Counted from the stretch's first letter, positions 1 to 9,345 are shown. The stretch: DNA of 64,000 nt from an uncultured Caldilineaceae bacterium (GCA_951812725.1 OX638330.1:1736001-1800000), one strand, 5' to 3'. The notes: a model not told the origin generated them from the sequence alone. A program made the numbers and translations.

Positions 1-1
1 G

Positions 2-871
2 GTCACCGTGCTGTTCGCTTTGCTGAACATTCTGCCCGGCGACCCTGCCCGCATGATGGCTGGCCCTTTCGCCAACCCCGATGTAGTCGAGACGATCCGG
101 CAGGAGATGGGTTTCGACCGCCCGCTCCTGGTCCAATACTTGGATAACATCTGGAATTTGGCGCGGGGAGAGTTCGGCCGTTCCTACCAATCGCGCCGCC
201 CCATTCTCAAGGACATGCTCGAGGTCTTTCCTAAGACTTTCCAGCTTGCCCTGGCCGCCGAGGTAACGAGCGCCTTCATCGGAATCTGGCTGGGCGTCAT
301 CGCCGCAACCCGGCGCAATGGCTGGGCCGACCGGCTGATCATGGCGGTGGCGGCGCTGAATCTCTCCTTTCCGCTCTTCTGGCTGGCCCTCATGCTGCAG
401 ATCGTCTTCGCCGTCTTTCTGCGCATGCTGCCTCCGTCGGGTTATGGCGCCGGTTTCGACCGCTTCATAATCTTGCCCGCCTTCACCCTGGCACTACCTT
501 CCCTGGGGCTCTTGGCCCGCATCACCCGCGCCGCCCTGCTCGAAGTCATGGGCGAGGACTACATCCGCACCGCACGCGCCAAAGGCCTCAAGGCCACACT
601 GATCACGCGCCGCCATATCCTGCCAAACGCCCTCATCCCTATAGTGACGACCATCGGCACCGACTTTGTACGCCTGCTCGGCGGAATCCCCATTATTGAA
701 GTGATTTTCTCCTGGCCCGGAATCGGCAAGTACGCCTATGACGCGCTCGTCTTTCGCGATCTGCCCGCCCTGCAGGCTTCCGTCATCATTCTGGCCATTT
801 CCGTATCCCTGGTTAACCTGGTAGTGGACCTCCTGTATGCGTTTATCAATCCGCGCATTCGCTACGTTTGA
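2..871 (+). CDS. ABC transporter permease, DppB/OppB type (5'-truncated)
   Basis: Inner-membrane permease of an oligopeptide/dipeptide-type importer. The gene is already open at the window edge, so the first residues are missing; 289 codons are visible. The visible start has the family's N-terminal sequence (LPGDPARMMAG), followed by several hydrophobic segments. The cytoplasmic EAA-type loop (MGEDYIRTARAKGLKA, about residue 185) contacts the ATPase, and the C-terminus ends NPRIRYV as is usual for DppB. The next permease starts 35 bp before this stop, so the two are translationally coupled. No ATPase or binding protein of this set lies downstream; they are presumably upstream of the window. 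The substrate is unknown: this family carries peptides but also nickel, opines, glycosides and other solutes. Confidence 0.9.
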   Translation, partial: VTVLFALLNILPGDPARMMAGPFANPDVVETIRQEMGFDRPLLVQYLDNIWNLARGEFGRSYQSRRPILKDMLEVFPKTFQLALAAEVTSAFIGIWLGVIAATRRNGWADRLIMAVAALNLSFPLFWLALMLQIVFAVFLRMLPPSGYGAGFDRFIILPAFTLALPSLGLLARITRAALLEVMGEDYIRTARAKGLKATLITRRHILPNALIPIVTTIGTDFVRLLGGIPIIEVIFSWPGIGKYAYDALVFRDLPALQASVIILAISVSLVNLVVDLLYAFINPRIRYV

Positions 872-1739
872 CTGGCGCCGTTTTGGGCAGGCTCGTTTGC
901 CCATGGTTGGCGTCGGCGTGATCCTCTTTCTCATGCTGCTGGCCGCATTGGCTCCTTTCATCGTAAGCGATCCAACCCAGATCGAAATGCGCCGAGAAGT
1001 GAACGGAGAGACGGTCATGCCCCCCTATCCGCCAAGTCAGCACAACCTCTTCGGCACCGATCAGCTGGGAAGAGACATCTTCGCACGCGTTGTTTATGGT
1101 CTGCGCACTTCGCTCATCGTCGGCATACTGGTGCGCGGCCTGTCGATGGTGGCAGGTACCCTGCTGGGGCTCATCTCAGGATTCTTTCCCCGAATCGTCG
1201 ATGACATAATCATGCGCGTCACCGATATAATGCTCGCCTTTCCCGTCATACTTCTGGCGATGACGGTCACGGCAGTTCTTGGCCCCGGTCTCGTCACGGT
1301 TTGCCTGGCTTTGGCTCTCGTCGCCTGGCCTGACGTCGCCCGCCTGGTGCGGGGTCAAGTGCTCGCCATCAAAGATCAGACCTACGTGGAAGCGGCGCGC
1401 AGCGTAGGCGCCGGCAACTGGCGCCTCCTCCTTCGCCACGTGTTGCCCAACTGCATGGGGCCCATTATCGTCGCCTTCTCAATGGGGATTCCCGGCGCGA
1501 TCATGTATGAGGCCGGATTGAGCTTTTTCGGCTTCGGCATCCAACCGCCGACACCCAGCCTGGGCTCAATCATCAGCGACGGCCGCGGCTACATTACCGT
1601 TGCGCCGTGGTACCCCGGCTTCCCCGGCCTGGTATTGACCCTGCTCGTGCTCTGCGTCAACCTGGTCGGCGATGGCCTTATCGACGTGACTAACCCGCGG
1701 TCGGCAAGAGGAGAGCGCAACCGGCGATCAGCAGACTGA
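837..1739 (+). CDS. ABC transporter permease, DppC/OppC type
   Basis: Second membrane subunit of the importer that begins off the left edge, 300 residues. An N-terminal hydrophobic segment (about residues 22-44) is followed by the periplasmic HNLFGTDQLGRDIFARV signature of DppC proteins, then five more hydrophobic stretches. The coupling loop (QTYVEAARSVGAGNWRLLLR) lies near residue 182 and the end reads GDGLIDVTNPRS. The ATG start overlaps the preceding permease gene by 35 bp; a GTG or ATG further in is possible, but the overlap is typical of translational coupling. It is followed by an amidohydrolase gene, so this transporter may feed a hydrolysable compound into the cell. Confidence 0.9.
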   Translation: MRLSIRAFATFDWRRFGQARLPMVGVGVILFLMLLAALAPFIVSDPTQIEMRREVNGETVMPPYPPSQHNLFGTDQLGRDIFARVVYGLRTSLIVGILVRGLSMVAGTLLGLISGFFPRIVDDIIMRVTDIMLAFPVILLAMTVTAVLGPGLVTVCLALALVAWPDVARLVRGQVLAIKDQTYVEAARSVGAGNWRLLLRHVLPNCMGPIIVAFSMGIPGAIMYEAGLSFFGFGIQPPTPSLGSIISDGRGYITVAPWYPGFPGLVLTLLVLCVNLVGDGLIDVTNPRSARGERNRRSAD

Positions 1740-1852
1740 TTTGGATGCGCGCGTACGAGTCTGCTAAACTCGATAATACATTCGCGCCTTTCCGGCATCC
1801 TCTCAGAATACGACTCCCACCTCCCTACTCGACTCCGACTGGATTACATCCG

Positions 1853-3028
1853 ATGGCAAGTGATAAGCAGAGCGTCCGAGTGCAAAGCGTTGAACCTTCC
1901 TTCAACCCCGTCCAGGATGAAGACCTCGACCAATACAGCGACGAACTCTCGGAACTCACCATCGTCGACGTCGACGTGCATGTCGATGACACGCTCATGT
2001 TCATGCTCGACTACATGGAGGGCCATTTCCGCAAGCGGATGGAAACAGTCTTGCAGGCGGACTTCAAAGGAGAGCCGGGAAACTCCTTGCGAAACATGAT
2101 CGCGCATATCGCCTGGCTCGGCTCATCCTATGACAAGCCGCCGCGCGCAAAGCTGGCGACCCAGAAGGACCTTCTCGCCAGAATGGAGAAGGGAATCATC
2201 GACTACAGCATTCTCTTTCCCAGCGAACTCCTGCCCGTCGGCTATCTGCCGGAAGCGGAATGGGCGGCTGCCCTCGCCACGGCCTACAACCAATATATGG
2301 TCGACGCCTACCAGAATCTGGACGGCGTTAAGATCGCCATCGTTGTCGCGCCCCAACACCCGGACCGCGCCGCCGCAGAGATCGACCGCCACGCCGCCCA
2401 TCCTGATGTCGTGAGCGTCTGTATTCCCGACGTAGGCGTCAATCCGCCGATTGGGGACGAGAAATACTGGCCTATCTTTGCCGCCGCGGCCAGGCATGAC
2501 CTCCCAATCAGCTTTCATGGCATTGAGGCCCTCATCCACGATAACTACCCGCTGCGGGTGGCCCACTTTCACACGCTCATGCAGGTCAACAGCATGGGCT
2601 TTCCGTTTACCTCAATGTTGCAAATCATGTCCGTCGTATGCGCCGGAATCCCTGTCCGCTTTCCCAACCTGAAGTTTGCCATACTTGAAGCCGGCCTGAC
2701 ATGGATGCCCTTTATCATGTACCGGCTCGACGCCGCCTATCTGCGCTACCGCACCGAGCTGCCTGCTCTCGAGAAGAAACCCAGCGAATACATCCGCGAG
2801 TGGTACATCGGCACCCACGAGCTGGAAGCACTGCCTAGACGGGGCGATCTCGTCAAGCTGATCGACCTGTACCAGGGACGCGACACGACCATGTGGGCCT
2901 CAGACTGGCCGCACCTGGAACGCGACCTGATCGCAGGATTCATGCGCTACGACATGGACGACGTTCTTCGCCGTAAGATCTTAGGCGAGAACGCGCTCCA
3001 GTTCTTCGGGTTGAAGCCAAGACCATGA
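1853..3028 (+). CDS. Amidohydrolase family protein (amidohydrolase_2/ACMSD-like)
   Basis: Metal-dependent hydrolase or decarboxylase of the amidohydrolase-2 superfamily (TIM barrel), predicted cytoplasmic, 391 residues. Visible metal-site features are the N-terminal D-x-H pair (D41, H43 in VDVDVHVDD), a FHG histidine near residue 221 and the C-terminal ASDWPH aspartate near residue 349, as in ACMSD-type enzymes. I chose the ATG at 1853. An in-frame ATG at 1745 would add 36 residues of low-complexity sequence unlike the family. The stop overlaps the start of the Rieske gene (ATGA). The reaction cannot be assigned: hydrolysis of an amide or lactone and non-oxidative decarboxylation of an aromatic acid are both known for the family. 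The operon context suggests it processes the imported solute. Confidence 0.85.
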   Translation: MASDKQSVRVQSVEPSFNPVQDEDLDQYSDELSELTIVDVDVHVDDTLMFMLDYMEGHFRKRMETVLQADFKGEPGNSLRNMIAHIAWLGSSYDKPPRAKLATQKDLLARMEKGIIDYSILFPSELLPVGYLPEAEWAAALATAYNQYMVDAYQNLDGVKIAIVVAPQHPDRAAAEIDRHAAHPDVVSVCIPDVGVNPPIGDEKYWPIFAAAARHDLPISFHGIEALIHDNYPLRVAHFHTLMQVNSMGFPFTSMLQIMSVVCAGIPVRFPNLKFAILEAGLTWMPFIMYRLDAAYLRYRTELPALEKKPSEYIREWYIGTHELEALPRRGDLVKLIDLYQGRDTTMWASDWPHLERDLIAGFMRYDMDDVLRRKILGENALQFFGLKPRP

Positions 3029-3417
3029 CCCGCGAAAAAGAGCCTGCTCGCACAGGCGCGTCGCGGCGCAAGATTACCGTTGCGGCTGTAGACAGTTTTC
3101 CGCCTGGCGCCCGCATGGAAGTTCAGGTCGGCAGCGCCGTGATCGCGGTCTTCAACGTAGGCGGCGACTATTACGCCCTGTACGGCCGCTGCCCGCACCA
3201 GTCCGCGCCTTTAAGCCGCGGCCGTCTTCAAGGCACTGTTATCTGCAATGCCGACACCGGCTGGAAGACTGAATGGGCACACGAGGGCGAAGTGCTGGTC
3301 TGCCCCGGCCATGGCATGGAATACCACGTCCGGACTGGCAAGGCATTTGGCTACAACCTTAAACTTCGCACCTATGAGGTGGTGGTCGAGGACGGGCAGG
3401 TTAAGCTGGTCATGTAG
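3025..3417 (+). CDS. Rieske [2Fe-2S] ferredoxin-like protein
   Basis: Small 130-residue electron carrier with one Rieske domain. The cluster ligands are visible as C56-P-H58 and C93-P-G-H96. A 36-residue spacer separates the pairs, longer than the usual 16-20, with an insertion around residues 72-88 (CNADTGWKTEWAHEG) before the second pair. There is no oxygenase catalytic domain, so it is a ferredoxin rather than a ring-hydroxylating alpha subunit. Its ATG overlaps the amidohydrolase stop in an ATGA, indicating coupled translation. It may supply electrons to an oxygenase elsewhere, or act with the amidohydrolase in one pathway. The insertion carries an extra Cys (C74) of unknown role. Confidence 0.9.
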   Translation: MTREKEPARTGASRRKITVAAVDSFPPGARMEVQVGSAVIAVFNVGGDYYALYGRCPHQSAPLSRGRLQGTVICNADTGWKTEWAHEGEVLVCPGHGMEYHVRTGKAFGYNLKLRTYEVVVEDGQVKLVM

Positions 3418-3489
3418 AAGCTTTGCAGGCTGGACAACTGCGCGGACGAGGCAACCGCCTTTCCGGAACGCACCTGGCGAGAGGAAAAT

Positions 3490-4737
3490 ATGAAGAAAGA
3501 AGCGATGGTAGCGCGCCCAATCCGCAAGGCTGAATTTGGCGAGCCGATCCCTGTAACGATCGACGATATGCTGAGCGAGATCAGCAATCAGGGGCCCGCC
3601 ATACCGGCGGTAATGGATTCAGTCCAACCGCAGCTCGAAGCCCTGGATCCTGCTCTCTTTACGTCCAATGCACACATATACATTACCGGTTGCGGAGACT
3701 CCTACTTCGCAGGTCTGGCCGCGCGCTATGCCTTTGCCCGCTATGCCGGCCTGCCCACCGACGCACAGGAGGCGCTCGAGTTTGGAAGGTACGCCGCAGA
3801 ATTCGTTCCGCCGGATTCGCTTGTGTTCGGCATCTCCAACTCCGGCAAGGCGACGCGCTCCGTCGAAGCGCTCGTGAACGCCCGTCTAGGAGGCGCGCAC
3901 ACTGTCGCGATCACCGGCAATCCGGACGGCTGGCTGGCGCAGGAAGCCGACACAATCCTCGATCAGAGTGTCCGGCTTGCAGGCGAACTGATCGGCATGC
4001 CCAGCAATTTGGATACCAACCCTGATGACAGCAAGCCTCGCCGCGGATCTTTTGGCCTGGTAAACTACCTGGCCAGTCTGACCACGCTATATTTGATTGC
4101 CTTTCAAACCGGTGTGGCTCGCGGCCGTCTCTCCGAAAATGAGGCCAACGCGTTGCGGGCCGAGCTGCGGTCCACCGCTGACCTGATCGCGGAGACCGTC
4201 GACGTATGCACACCTGCGGCACAAGCCTATGCCGAGCAGGTCAAAGAAATCGACACTTATACGATTCTTGGCTCTGGCCCCAGCCTCGCCACCAGCCTCT
4301 TCTATGCCGCCAAAACCTACGAACTCCCGCGTGTTTACGGTGTTTCGCAGGAATTGGAAGAGTGGGCCCACGAACAGTTTTTCCTGACCGGGCCAGGGAC
4401 GCAAGTCCTTTTTATCGCTCCCCAGGGACGCAGCGAAACGCGGGTCCGGGAACTTCTACAAACCACGAGGACCATGGGAGCAACTGGCGTCGTAGTAACC
4501 GACCAGGGCAACACGCGGTTGACCGAAGCGGCCGACGTGACACTTCCTGTCGCCGGCGCCGTTTCGGAAGCGCTTTCTCCGCTCGTATATTGCGTTCCAG
4601 GCCAGCTCTTCGCCACCTACCTGGCAAAATCCCGCGGCCGCCTGGCCTTCGAGTTCGACTCCCCGCTCCAGTATGAGATGAACATGCGCACTATCCAGGA
4701 AAGCCAGTTGATCGAGTTTCATCCCTCTCGAAGCTGA
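3490..4737 (+). CDS. SIS-domain sugar isomerase/deglycase family protein
   Basis: A 415-residue cytoplasmic protein with two SIS (sugar isomerase) subdomains, related to the isomerase half of GlmS and to AgaS/FrlB-type deglycases. The first SIS phosphosugar loop reads ITGCGDSYFAG near residue 63. The second begins at YTILGSGPS near residue 257 and carries the QELEEWAHEQFFL segment typical of GlmS-like proteins. The N-terminal glutaminase domain of GlmS is absent, so it is not glucosamine-6-phosphate synthase. The ATG is preceded by an AGAGGAAAA ribosome-binding site. It lies 72 bp after the Rieske gene and probably ends that operon. The substrate is likely a phosphorylated amino or glycated sugar; this is an inference from the family. 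Confidence 0.88.
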   Translation: MKKEAMVARPIRKAEFGEPIPVTIDDMLSEISNQGPAIPAVMDSVQPQLEALDPALFTSNAHIYITGCGDSYFAGLAARYAFARYAGLPTDAQEALEFGRYAAEFVPPDSLVFGISNSGKATRSVEALVNARLGGAHTVAITGNPDGWLAQEADTILDQSVRLAGELIGMPSNLDTNPDDSKPRRGSFGLVNYLASLTTLYLIAFQTGVARGRLSENEANALRAELRSTADLIAETVDVCTPAAQAYAEQVKEIDTYTILGSGPSLATSLFYAAKTYELPRVYGVSQELEEWAHEQFFLTGPGTQVLFIAPQGRSETRVRELLQTTRTMGATGVVVTDQGNTRLTEAADVTLPVAGAVSEALSPLVYCVPGQLFATYLAKSRGRLAFEFDSPLQYEMNMRTIQESQLIEFHPSRS

Positions 4738-5089
4738 GCTTAACTGGGATGCCAAAGACCTCACAGACGCGAAGTCCCTGTGAGTTGCGTCTTTTCCTAC
4801 GATAGGCCGTAGGCCAGCTGCAGTTGGCTCGCTGCCGCTACAATTCATCTCCGGGTCGCCAGCCTAAACCGCTAACGCAAAGCCCATCTCAAAACTGTGA
4901 GAACGATTCTTGAGCAAGTTTCTCAGAAGCGAAGGAATTCGCTTGTCGCCGAGGTGTGCTAGGAGGAGCCTGCGCGGGTAGGCACAACCGACAGATCAAA
5001 CAGAGGGCACTTACGGTAGATGAACTCCTTCTCCGCAATTGCCCTCGACTATGAAACTGATATTCCAAACGCGAACTGTCTGACTTCTC
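4738..5089. other. Convergent intergenic region
   Basis: This 352-bp stretch lies between the plus-strand SIS gene and the minus-strand PhyH gene. Apart from one weak stem-loop near 4760 I see no gene, repeat or RNA in it. Confidence 0.6.
4760..4795 (+). terminator. Possible weak terminator after the SIS-gene operon
   Basis: A perfect 7-bp inverted repeat (CTCACAG at 4760-4766 and CTGTGAG at 4778-4784) with an 11-nt loop, followed by a short T-rich stretch (GCGTCTTTTCC). The stem is short, so this is only a candidate terminator 23 bp after the stop of the SIS gene. Confidence 0.35.
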
Positions 5090-5980
5090 TTAGCCGGTCG
5101 CCTCTTCTACCGGCTGAACCGGTACCTTTTCCACTGGAGTGAGCTCGTACCTCTCCCAGTGATACTGAAATTCGGTCGACTTCCACCCCTTGTAGATCTC
5201 GTCCCAGCTGAGGCGGCCTTGGTGCGGACCCAAGACCTTGTCCATGACCGGGTCTGAGGCCCTCTGGTAGCGGTAGTCCACCGATAGACGAATTCGGTTT
5301 CCGGACAAGTTGGGCAATCCCCTATGCACTGTGTGACTGTGGAAGAAAAGCACGTCCCCATTTTCAAAGGGGCTCGAAACCCATTCTCCCCCAATCTTTT
5401 CAAAATGGGCGCGCAGTCCGCCGGCGCCGAGCGCCCGGGAAACCGGCAAAATCCCCTTCTTATGCGAACCGGTCAGCACGCTTAACCCGCCCATCCTGTG
5501 AGGGCAATCACCCAACGGCAGCCACGCGGTCCAAACATCAGGCGTGCCCTGAATGTGAACGAAATCCTGGTGGGCCGGCGTGGTCTGTTCCAGATTGGTC
5601 GGGAAGATAAAGCGGGCGATGTTGCTGGGCTGGAGCAGTACGTCACCACCCAAAAGATTCCCAATGACGCGCATGATCGCCTTGTCGTGGGCAAGCGTGT
5701 GGAAAGACTCCAGCATCTGCACTTTGTCGTATACCGGTGAAAACTCCGGCTCTCCGGATACATGAGGAGGATGGCTGGTTATCGTCTCATTTGGGTCGGT
5801 GCCGGCATCGATCCAACCGACCTCCTGCAAGACATTGGCAATGTCATGGCGTGCCTGTAAGACGGCCTCTTTATCTACGAAGTCGCGAATATAGAGATAG
5901 CCGTCACGATCAGCACGTTGGCAAAGGGCCTTTCCGTCTTCCGTGATATCGCTGGAGTCGACAAAAGGATTCATCGTCAT
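5090..5980 (-). CDS. Phytanoyl-CoA dioxygenase (PhyH) family protein
   Basis: Non-haem Fe(II)/2-oxoglutarate-dependent dioxygenase of the PhyH family, 296 residues, cytoplasmic. The facial triad is complete: H137-x-D139 (AHQD) and H219 (TVHRG), with R229 or R231 available to bind 2-oxoglutarate. The ATG is preceded by AGGAGAAC at good spacing. It lies 67 bp downstream of the last ABC permease gene on the same strand and is the last gene of that oligopeptide-type importer operon, so its substrate may be the imported compound. A 7-bp inverted repeat (AGCCGGT/ACCGGCT) overlaps the stop codon. PhyH enzymes hydroxylate lipids, alkaloids and many small molecules; the substrate here is unknown. Confidence 0.9.
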   Translation of the reverse strand: MTMNPFVDSSDITEDGKALCQRADRDGYLYIRDFVDKEAVLQARHDIANVLQEVGWIDAGTDPNETITSHPPHVSGEPEFSPVYDKVQMLESFHTLAHDKAIMRVIGNLLGGDVLLQPSNIARFIFPTNLEQTTPAHQDFVHIQGTPDVWTAWLPLGDCPHRMGGLSVLTGSHKKGILPVSRALGAGGLRAHFEKIGGEWVSSPFENGDVLFFHSHTVHRGLPNLSGNRIRLSVDYRYQRASDPVMDKVLGPHQGRLSWDEIYKGWKSTEFQYHWERYELTPVEKVPVQPVEEATG

Positions 5981-6047
5981 GTTCTCCTGTATTCCAGGCA
6001 GTTACGCCGGAAAAGTAGTGGGCCGATAGGCTGCTGCTCAAACCGTG

Positions 6048-7199
6048 CTAAACGTGGGTATAGGGGTCCGAGGCGTCGCGCAGACCGTCGCCGACAAAAT
6101 TGAACGCCAGAATACTGACCACGATGAATACAGTCGGCAATAGAAGCCAGGGCGACAGCGCCAGAACGCGAATCGCCTGCGCTTCCTTCAGCAATACCCC
6201 CCAGCTGATGGCCGGCGCCTGCAAGCCCAAACCGATAAAGCTGAGAGCCGTTTCCCCCAGAATCATCTGCGGAATCGCCAGTGTCAACCGGGCGATAATG
6301 TAACTCAGAAACGACGGCAGCAAATAGCGAAAGATTATGCGTAGGTTGCTTGCGCCGTCCAACTCCGCCGCGCCGACGAAGTCCTCCTCCCGAAGGGCGA
6401 AGAAACGTCCGCGAACGACGCGCGCAATGCTCGTCCAGCCCACAATCGACAAGATTAATACAATGGCGAAATAGGTTCTTACCACCGGCCAGTCCGAGGG
6501 CAGCGCGATGCTCAAAGCCATCCACAGCGGTAGCGTCGGCAAGGCGCGTAACGATTCAATCACGCGCTGGATCACCATGTCCACTGTCCCGCCAAGGTAG
6601 CCGGACAGTCCGCCAATCAATATGCCCAGGAAAAAACTCATGGCAACGCCCACCAGACCGATCGTGAGCGAGATGCGTGCACCATAGACGATGCGGGTAA
6701 ACAGATCGCGCCCCACCGTATCCTGGCCAAGCAGCGAAAGACGCGCCTCCTGATCCTGCAAGCCAAATAGATGGATCTCGCTCTCGAACAGCCCCCAAAG
6801 TTCGTACGGGTCGCCGCGCACGAACAACCCCAGCGGCTGCATTATCGTCTCGTCCTCGACGAATACCGCGGCGTACGTTTCAGGGTCCAGCGTCTTCTTG
6901 AAAGGATGCACAAAGGGCCGCAGGTGAAAGTTCCCTTCAGGATCGATGAAGCGGATCGTGTGCGGGGGCGCCAGCGTCAGTTCTGCTCTGAAGATATACG
7001 GATCGTACGGTGCCACAAACTCTGCGAAAACCGCGACAAAGTAGAATAACCCCAGTACAACCAGCGAAATCACCGCCAGCTTGTGCTGCAGAAAGCGCCA
7101 GCGGATCAATTGCCACTGTGAAGCGACCAATACGCGTTGGTCCGCCTGGTCTCCTGCGGCGATGCCTTCAATTGGCGCCGCGCCCGCTGCCTGCGTCAT
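6048..7199 (-). CDS. ABC transporter permease, DppC/OppC type
   Basis: Membrane subunit of a peptide-type importer, 383 residues. This is longer than the usual 280-300 because of a periplasmic insertion after the first membrane segment (about residues 75-150), rich in aromatic and acidic residues. The DppC signature SLLGQDTVGRDLFTRIVYG follows that insertion. The coupling loop is EEDFVGAAELDGASNLRI, and the C-terminus is FNFVGDGLRDASDPYTHV. The ATG overlaps the stop of the upstream ATPase gene (ATGA). It is the fifth gene of a complete importer whose order is binding protein, DppB, DppD, DppF, DppC. The long periplasmic insert is typical of one DppC subgroup and may dock the binding protein. 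Confidence 0.92.
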   Translation of the reverse strand: MTQAAGAAPIEGIAAGDQADQRVLVASQWQLIRWRFLQHKLAVISLVVLGLFYFVAVFAEFVAPYDPYIFRAELTLAPPHTIRFIDPEGNFHLRPFVHPFKKTLDPETYAAVFVEDETIMQPLGLFVRGDPYELWGLFESEIHLFGLQDQEARLSLLGQDTVGRDLFTRIVYGARISLTIGLVGVAMSFFLGILIGGLSGYLGGTVDMVIQRVIESLRALPTLPLWMALSIALPSDWPVVRTYFAIVLILSIVGWTSIARVVRGRFFALREEDFVGAAELDGASNLRIIFRYLLPSFLSYIIARLTLAIPQMILGETALSFIGLGLQAPAISWGVLLKEAQAIRVLALSPWLLLPTVFIVVSILAFNFVGDGLRDASDPYTHV

Positions 7200-8284
7200 G
7201 CGCTTTCTCTCTCCTCACGCTGAATAGCGCCTGCGATCCCCGTCAATTCCAGTTTTTCCGCGAAATGACAGGCCGCCAGATGTGATTGACCCTCCTTTTC
7301 GCTGATGTCTATCAGCGCCGGCGTCTCCTGCCTGCACAGGTCCTCTGCATAGCGGCAACGAGGATGAAAAGCGCAGCCGCCGGGCAGGTTGCCGGGATCG
7401 GCCACTTCGCCGGCAAGCACGATCCGTTCTCGATACTTCGTGTCGGGATCGGGATTCGGCGCCGCCGAGATCAACGCCTCGGTGTAGGGATGCCTGGGAT
7501 TCGTGTACAGTTCCTCTGTTTCGCCGATCTCCACGATCTTGCCCGCGTACATCACCGCCACTCGGTCGGCCTCATACTTTACGACGGCCAGGTTATGGGC
7601 AACAAAGAGGTATGTGAGCCCAAGCTGAGTCTGGAGCTCCTTCATCAGATTCAGAATCTGCGCCTGCACTGAAACGTCCAGAGCCGACACCGCCTCGTCT
7701 GCAATAACAACCTTGGGCGAGAGAGACAGGGCGCGTGCAATTGCGATACGCTGGCGCTGGCCTCCGCTGAATGCGTGCGGGTACCTGTTCAGCGTTGAAG
7801 GATCGAGTCGCACGAGACGCAGCAGCTCCGCAACCCGTTCCTGCAGTTCATCCTGGCTTTCGACCATGCGATGTATGACGAGCGGCTCGCCGATGATCTG
7901 GAGCAGTGTCATTCGCGGGTTCAACGAAGAATAGGGATCCTGATAAATCATGCGGATGTTACGACGAGCTTCCTTTAGCTCCTCTTTCTCCATCCGCGTG
8001 AGATCCATCGGCTCCGCGTCACCGATTCGAAACAGAACCTGGCCTGCAGTAGGTCGTTGCGCCTGGATAATGCAGTGGCTGGTTGTCGTCTTTCCGCAAC
8101 CGCTCTCCCCGACCAGGGCCAGCGTCTCGCCCTCATTCAGGTCGAAATTCACGTCATCGACTGCCTTCACAACGCCAACCTGCCGGCGTAGGAAGCCTGC
8201 TTCAATCGGGAAATACTTTACGAGGTTGCGGACCGAAATGATTGTGCGCTCGTTCATGCCCGTCTCGCGCGTGGTTTCCGTCAC
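7196..8284 (-). CDS. ABC transporter ATPase, DppF/OppF type
   Basis: Cytoplasmic ATPase subunit, 362 residues. Walker A reads GESGCGKTT, the ABC signature FSGGQRQRIAIARAL, and Walker B VVIADEAVSALD with the H-loop in VAHNLAV. The C-terminal oligopeptide/dipeptide extension carries the Cys-rich GCAFHPRCRYAEDLC segment. The predicted GTG start overlaps the stop of the DppD-type gene (GTGA); an ATG nine codons in (MNERTI) is an alternative start. It pairs with the adjacent DppD-type ATPase to form the heterodimeric motor of this importer. Confidence 0.93.
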   Translation of the reverse strand: MTETTRETGMNERTIISVRNLVKYFPIEAGFLRRQVGVVKAVDDVNFDLNEGETLALVGESGCGKTTTSHCIIQAQRPTAGQVLFRIGDAEPMDLTRMEKEELKEARRNIRMIYQDPYSSLNPRMTLLQIIGEPLVIHRMVESQDELQERVAELLRLVRLDPSTLNRYPHAFSGGQRQRIAIARALSLSPKVVIADEAVSALDVSVQAQILNLMKELQTQLGLTYLFVAHNLAVVKYEADRVAVMYAGKIVEIGETEELYTNPRHPYTEALISAAPNPDPDTKYRERIVLAGEVADPGNLPGGCAFHPRCRYAEDLCRQETPALIDISEKEGQSHLAACHFAEKLELTGIAGAIQREERESA

Positions 8285-9345
8285 TCGAGCGCCTCCCTAC
8301 CTCCGTACAGGAAGCAACTCACTTCGTGACCTCTTCCAACTGCCGTGAGCGGGGGTTCGTGTCTTTCGCACACGCCTTCGATAAAGTCAGGGCACCGCGT
8401 ATGAAACTTGCAGCCGCTTGGCATCGCGTAGGGATTGGGCACAACGCCCTCGATCGGTTCGATTTCCACTCTGCCCGGTTCCATCTTCGGAATCGACGCC
8501 AGCAAGCCCCGCGTGTAAGGATGCTGCGGCCGGTGAAAGACATCCTCTACCGTTCCGTGCTCAACCTCCTTGCCCAGGTACATGATCATGACCCGGTCAG
8601 TCAGTTCGGCAATCACACCCAAATCGTGCGTGATCATAATGATCGCCATGCCCAGATCGGCCTGGATATCCCTCAGCAGTTCGAGCATCTGCGCCTGAAT
8701 CGTTACGTCCACTGCCGTGGTCGGCTCATCCGCGATCAATAGTTTGGGTCTGCAAGAGAGCGAAAGCGCAACCATCGCCCTTTGTCGCATTCCACCGCTC
8801 AGATTAAACGTGTACTCGTCTATGTTCCGCGCTGGATTTGGCATACCGACCCGCCGCAGCATTTCAATGGCCTGGTCATGTGCCTCCTCTTTGCTTACCT
8901 CCTGGTGGATGCGAATTGTCTCGATGATCTGGTCGCCGACGGTATGCACAGGGCTGAATGCTGACATCGGCTCCTGGAAAATCATTGCTATATCTTTGCC
9001 CCGGATATCCCTGAGAACCCGGCCATCGGCATCTTCAGTTGCCAGATCAATGAGCTGGTCCTCGTTTTGGAAGAGAATCTCCCCTCCCACAATCTTGCCG
9101 TTTTTGGGAAGGATACGCAGGATCGACTGGCTGGTCACGCTCTTACCGCAACCGCTCTCCCCGGCGATGCCGAGAATCTCGCCCGGTTTAATATCGAAAC
9201 TCACGCCGTCGACAGCCTTGACCACCCCTTCGCGCGAGAAAAAATGGGTCTGCAAATCACGCACCGATAGCAGCGACCCGTTCATTCCCTCGGTTGATGG
9301 AGCCATTTCATCAATTGCGGTTCCGCCAGATTGAATCTCGGTCAT
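8281..9345 (-). CDS. ABC transporter ATPase, DppD/OppD type
   Basis: First of the two ATPase subunits, 354 residues. Walker A is GESGCGKSV, the signature is NLSGGMRQRAMVALSL (the GGMRQR form typical of DppD), and Walker B is LLIADEPTTAVD with the H-loop in ITHDLGV. The Cys-rich C-terminal region (GCKFHTRCPDFIEGVC) is present. The ATG overlaps the stop of the upstream permease gene, so permease and ATPases are translationally coupled. It acts at the inner face of the membrane with the DppF-type subunit. Confidence 0.93.
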   Translation of the reverse strand: MTEIQSGGTAIDEMAPSTEGMNGSLLSVRDLQTHFFSREGVVKAVDGVSFDIKPGEILGIAGESGCGKSVTSQSILRILPKNGKIVGGEILFQNEDQLIDLATEDADGRVLRDIRGKDIAMIFQEPMSAFSPVHTVGDQIIETIRIHQEVSKEEAHDQAIEMLRRVGMPNPARNIDEYTFNLSGGMRQRAMVALSLSCRPKLLIADEPTTAVDVTIQAQMLELLRDIQADLGMAIIMITHDLGVIAELTDRVMIMYLGKEVEHGTVEDVFHRPQHPYTRGLLASIPKMEPGRVEIEPIEGVVPNPYAMPSGCKFHTRCPDFIEGVCERHEPPLTAVGRGHEVSCFLYGGREALE

